A DNA stretch of 64,000 nt from Craspedostauros australis (Eukaryota; Bacillariophyta; Bacillariophyceae; Mastogloiales; Achnanthaceae). The notes under the pieces were generated by a model that saw only the letters and a program-made list of their open reading frames with translations, made no database searches and had not been told where the DNA came from. The stretch lies in NCBI GenBank assembly GCA_026770025.1, contig JAMXDE010000006.1, positions 992,001 through 1,056,000 on the forward strand, in the 5' to 3' direction. Positions within the stretch are counted from its first letter, which is position 1. Every line of letters begins with the position of its first letter. A program made the translations under genes and the position numbers. Shown in pieces: positions 61,574-64,000 of the stretch.

Positions 61574-63711
61574 TTTTTTTCACCAGGGAATGGAAAGGCC
61601 AAAAAACCATCGACCGGTCAGCTGTGAACCTGAGACCCTCGGCCGCGAAGCGGCTGGGCCTCGAACCACTGGAGAGCAGATCAGCTGAGGGGCTCCATGC
61701 CAAGGCTTGTAATGGCCAAGGCAGGATGCACCCCCGCACGTCATACGCATCCCCGATTTGCCTGGGTAGGTACCTGTCACCTGCCACTGGGGGCAGCAGG
61801 CGCTGGGTTATGTAGGACTCGAACCCACTAAAAAGGCCGCAACTGCACATAGGAGATATCAAAGCCACGCCAGGGTACTAGGCCGTTGACAGTGCAATGC
61901 CCCCACACACACCCGGTTTCGCCAGTACGCAGCGCCCCTTACCCATTCGGGCCTTGAGCCACAGGTACATGAGCGGCTCCTTCTGCTACTGGAGGTGGAG
62001 GAGGGAGTGCCCAAGCGGCGTCCAGCAGACGCACGCATCGACAAAGGAACGCAGCGACTTGATACCCATGCTCCCCCATGTCGGGCAGGGGACCAAGGGC
62101 GTTAGCTACCGGGGAGGGGACATTCATACCTGCTGGCAGTTGGCCAGTGATGATCAGGGCTACAGAGTCCTGAGAGACATCGCTGACAGAGGTGTCTGTT
62201 GTCATGGAGCCGGAGGGCTCTGCGTGAATGCTGGGGAGCTCAGAATCTTCATCGTCAGGGGTGTTGCTACCCACTGACTCGTCATCATTGACGTTCTCAG
62301 GAGCCCGGAGGCCCCACTCATCGTTTGGAAATCGGTCTCCAAGCTGCCCACCCAAGGCGAGCTGGAGCCAAAGTCCTTTGTGAAAGCGCTTGTGGCGGTA
62401 GACCGTCACAAGTGACTGCAGGAGCTCCTCTTGTGCTGTGGCCATTGCCGGGCAGTTGAAGAGCAGGTGGATCCCAAAGCGGTGGCCGGTCTGAACCGGC
62501 GCATTGCAGCATGGGCAGTGGGAGCCTTGTCTGGCAGAGAGGATCCCAATGCGCCACCACATGATAGTGTGGAAACCTGTTGCGGTCCCAGGGGGGAGAC
62601 CAGCATGCTTCGTCACCAGGGAGTGGTGCTGAAGCTGGCGTTTCATGTACTGGATGCTCTCGGGTCGGCTTCTGTAACCTGTGTGCCAGATATCCTTCTC
62701 TCGCTTCGCGAGCGCGTTTTGGACCTGCTCCCGGATGATGGTGGCGTTGGAGGCGGAAGGGTCAGCAGGGACAGACCAATGCTTGGTGAAGGCATCATCG
62801 AACTTGGGCATGTTGGACCAAATCCAAGTGAGCGTGCCAAAGCCCCAGGTGCGCTTGTGACATCGCATGGGGAGGCGGAGGAGGTCGCCGAGGTGGCAGT
62901 CAATGGCATGGGCCTTGACAAAGGCGCAGGCCTTGCGGCCAGCGGCCACAACATAGATCGGCGGTAGGCAGGTCTCCTCCCAAACAGCGAGCGACAACAT
63001 GTCAAGGGTCCCGAAGGGGATGCCTAGTATGAGCTTGATGCACTTGCCGACTGCGCGCTCGAGGTGGTCCGTGATGGCCTGGCACATGCCGAACAGCTCA
63101 GAGCCGTAGAGCAAGCGCGGGAGGACCACGGCCCCGATGACGTAGATTTTGGCATTGAGCGGAATGACGGGACACTTGAGGAAGGGCTTGAGGGCATACA
63201 TCGTTGTCCTGGCCAGGTTCGACTTGATGGCAGCCAGAGACTGCGCTGTGGGCGTGGATGTGAAGGTGAGGCCCAGGTAGGTGTGCTCCTCAACAAGGGG
63301 GACAGGGCCGCCACTGATGGTGAGATCGTGGAGGTGCTGAACAGCCTCCAGTCGCTCCGCGGGCAGGACCCCGGTCTCGAAGAAGGGCAGGATGCCGCAC
63401 TTCGCAGCGTTGGTGCGCATCTCGTTGGCCTCAGCCCAGGCGGTGACATGGTGGCAAGCTAGGGCGACGTTGTCGGCGGTGGCCGCCAGGGTGGCGGCAT
63501 CGTCGGTGAAGAGGAGCCCCCCAATGGGGATGGTGGGATAGACCCCGTCGTGCGAAGAGCCGTAAGGGACATTGACGCCTCTGAGCCCGTCCCAAATATC
63601 GTCAATGAAGATATTGAAGAGGACACAGGACAAGGGTCATCCTTGACGCACCCCGCGGTTGAGGGTGACCACGTCGGAGTAGACTGGCGTGCCGCCATCG
63701 AACAACCTCAC
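61574..63711 (-). mobile_element. 5'-truncated non-LTR (LINE) retrotransposon
   Basis: 2138 bp framed by an exact 22-bp direct repeat. On the minus strand the element ends in seven A (61580-61574), directly before the left repeat copy. It begins at 63711 in the middle of reverse transcriptase (VRLFDGGTPVYSDVV, then GVRQG), showing 5' truncation as is usual for target-primed reverse transcription. The coding part stops at 61939, leaving a 3' UTR of about 360 bases. The perfect duplication implies a rather recent insertion. Confidence 0.9.
61939..63711 (-). pseudogene. LINE reverse transcriptase C-terminal part with zinc finger
   Basis: The frame enters at 63711 within the RT fingers/palm, passes a TGA at 63639-63637 (GVRQG*PLSC) and continues for 565 codons. 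The active-site box is LLFTDDAATLA, a form of the usual F/Y-A-DD. Palm and thumb segments follow (TNAAKCGILPF, HTYLGLTF, RLLYGSELFG). A zinc finger typical of LINE ORF2 proteins is seen: CPCCNAPVQTGHRFG with HLLFNCPAM. The C-terminus is acidic and Ser/Asp-rich. The 5' truncation and the stop make it nonfunctional. No endonuclease domain remains, so the clade cannot be read with confidence. Confidence 0.88.
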
Positions 63712-63733
63712 TGTCCTGGGTTTCAAAGATCTC
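63712..63733. repeat. right copy of 22-bp target-site duplication
   Basis: Identical to 61552-61573; the base after it (63734, C) differs from the base after the left copy. Confidence 0.9.
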
Positions 63734-63826
63734 CTTGAATCACTTGTGCCTGCTCCAAACGTGGTTCAGGCCAATTCGTGAAAAAACGAGTCATGTGTGT
63801 CAGGAAATCCTTCCTTAGCCTAACTG

Positions 63827-64000
63827 CTAGTTTAGATCTATTAGAGGATGATCGAAGTTGACCTGTGTTGGTACCTGTGTTTGCGGGGCACGATCGCTTC
63901 CGCCATCACTGTCTGGTAGGTTTGATTGTTCCGGTTTTGCGTTCGATCCATCGACAGCGACCTCCTCAACGTCGAAAACGCATGACGATGCGGTGTCTGT
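63827..64000 (-). CDS. partial exon at right edge
   Basis: A frame on the minus strand is open for 57 codons from the window edge to a TAG at 63829-63827. It reads TASSCVFDVEEVAVDGSN, later SDSDGG-like NLPDSDGGSDRAPQ, VPTQVNFDHPLIDLN. The acidic and Ser/Asp-rich composition resembles the tail of the two-repeat protein at 59827-61185 on the same strand. CAG/GT sites inside (ACACAG followed by GTACCA and GTCAAC) are possible donors. It may be an upstream exon of that gene, with the LINE inserted in the intron, or the end of a separate gene. Confidence 0.35.
   Translation of the reverse strand, partial: TDTASSCVFDVEEVAVDGSNAKPEQSNLPDSDGGSDRAPQTQVPTQVNFDHPLIDLN

Noticed and set aside
61820-61850. 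B-box-like GGACTCGAACC on the plus strand (tRNA on the minus strand?)
   Set aside because: A T-arm can be drawn but no matching acceptor or anticodon arm is found; it is part of the LINE 3' UTR.

Overview
The window reads as nuclear DNA of a diatom or close ochrophyte relative. Evidence: a fucoxanthin-chlorophyll type light-harvesting protein and two heme enzymes whose signal peptides end in the A/S-A-F motif used for secondary-plastid import; a large protein carrying the diatom-expanded LLGRGGGTNNHPGN (DUF6824-like) domain; an LRR protein and a helical family of diatom type; short GT-AG introns (183-732 bp); and a Ty1/copia-like element. Genes are compact, GC- and CpG-rich, lie on both strands and are not in operons. 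All splice models were worked out by hand from donor/acceptor sequence and frame.

Layout. 0-9 kb: 5' part of a membrane-anchored protein running off the left edge, a Lys/Pro-rich protein, a single-pass anchored disordered protein, a small cupin-like membrane protein and a diatom-type helical protein. 9.7-23 kb: plastid uroporphyrinogen decarboxylase (3 exons), a secreted protein with two copies of a Cys-rich module, a 965-residue Asn/Gln-rich DUF6824-like protein and an LRR protein. 25.8-33.6 kb: a decayed copia element on the minus strand, with a leader-like remnant beyond its left LTR. 35.5-43 kb: a neuroglobin-like globin and an uncharacterised two-exon protein. 43.8-51.4 kb: adenylosuccinate synthetase with an organellar presequence, a light-harvesting protein and two small secreted proteins, one Cys-rich with 3 exons. 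52-59.6 kb: two blocks of a 20/40-bp minisatellite containing ACGTCA, an amino-acid transporter, a hypothetical protein, a tRNA-Ser-like fold, an ADP-ribosylglycohydrolase-like protein and plastid heme oxygenase. 59.8-64 kb: a disrupted two-repeat protein, two poly-G runs, a 5'-truncated LINE with a 22-bp target-site duplication and A7 tail, and a partial exon at the right edge.

Connections. Uroporphyrinogen decarboxylase, heme oxygenase and the globin all concern heme, but they lie 10-50 kb apart, so their proximity is probably chance. The main points for follow-up are: the copia element, whose gag-pol is one frame broken only by TGA and whose conserved-site losses are nearly all CpG transitions; the ACGTCA minisatellites; the minimal-D-arm tRNA-Ser-like fold; the duplicated CGGCC module; and the LINE insertion, possibly inside an intron.
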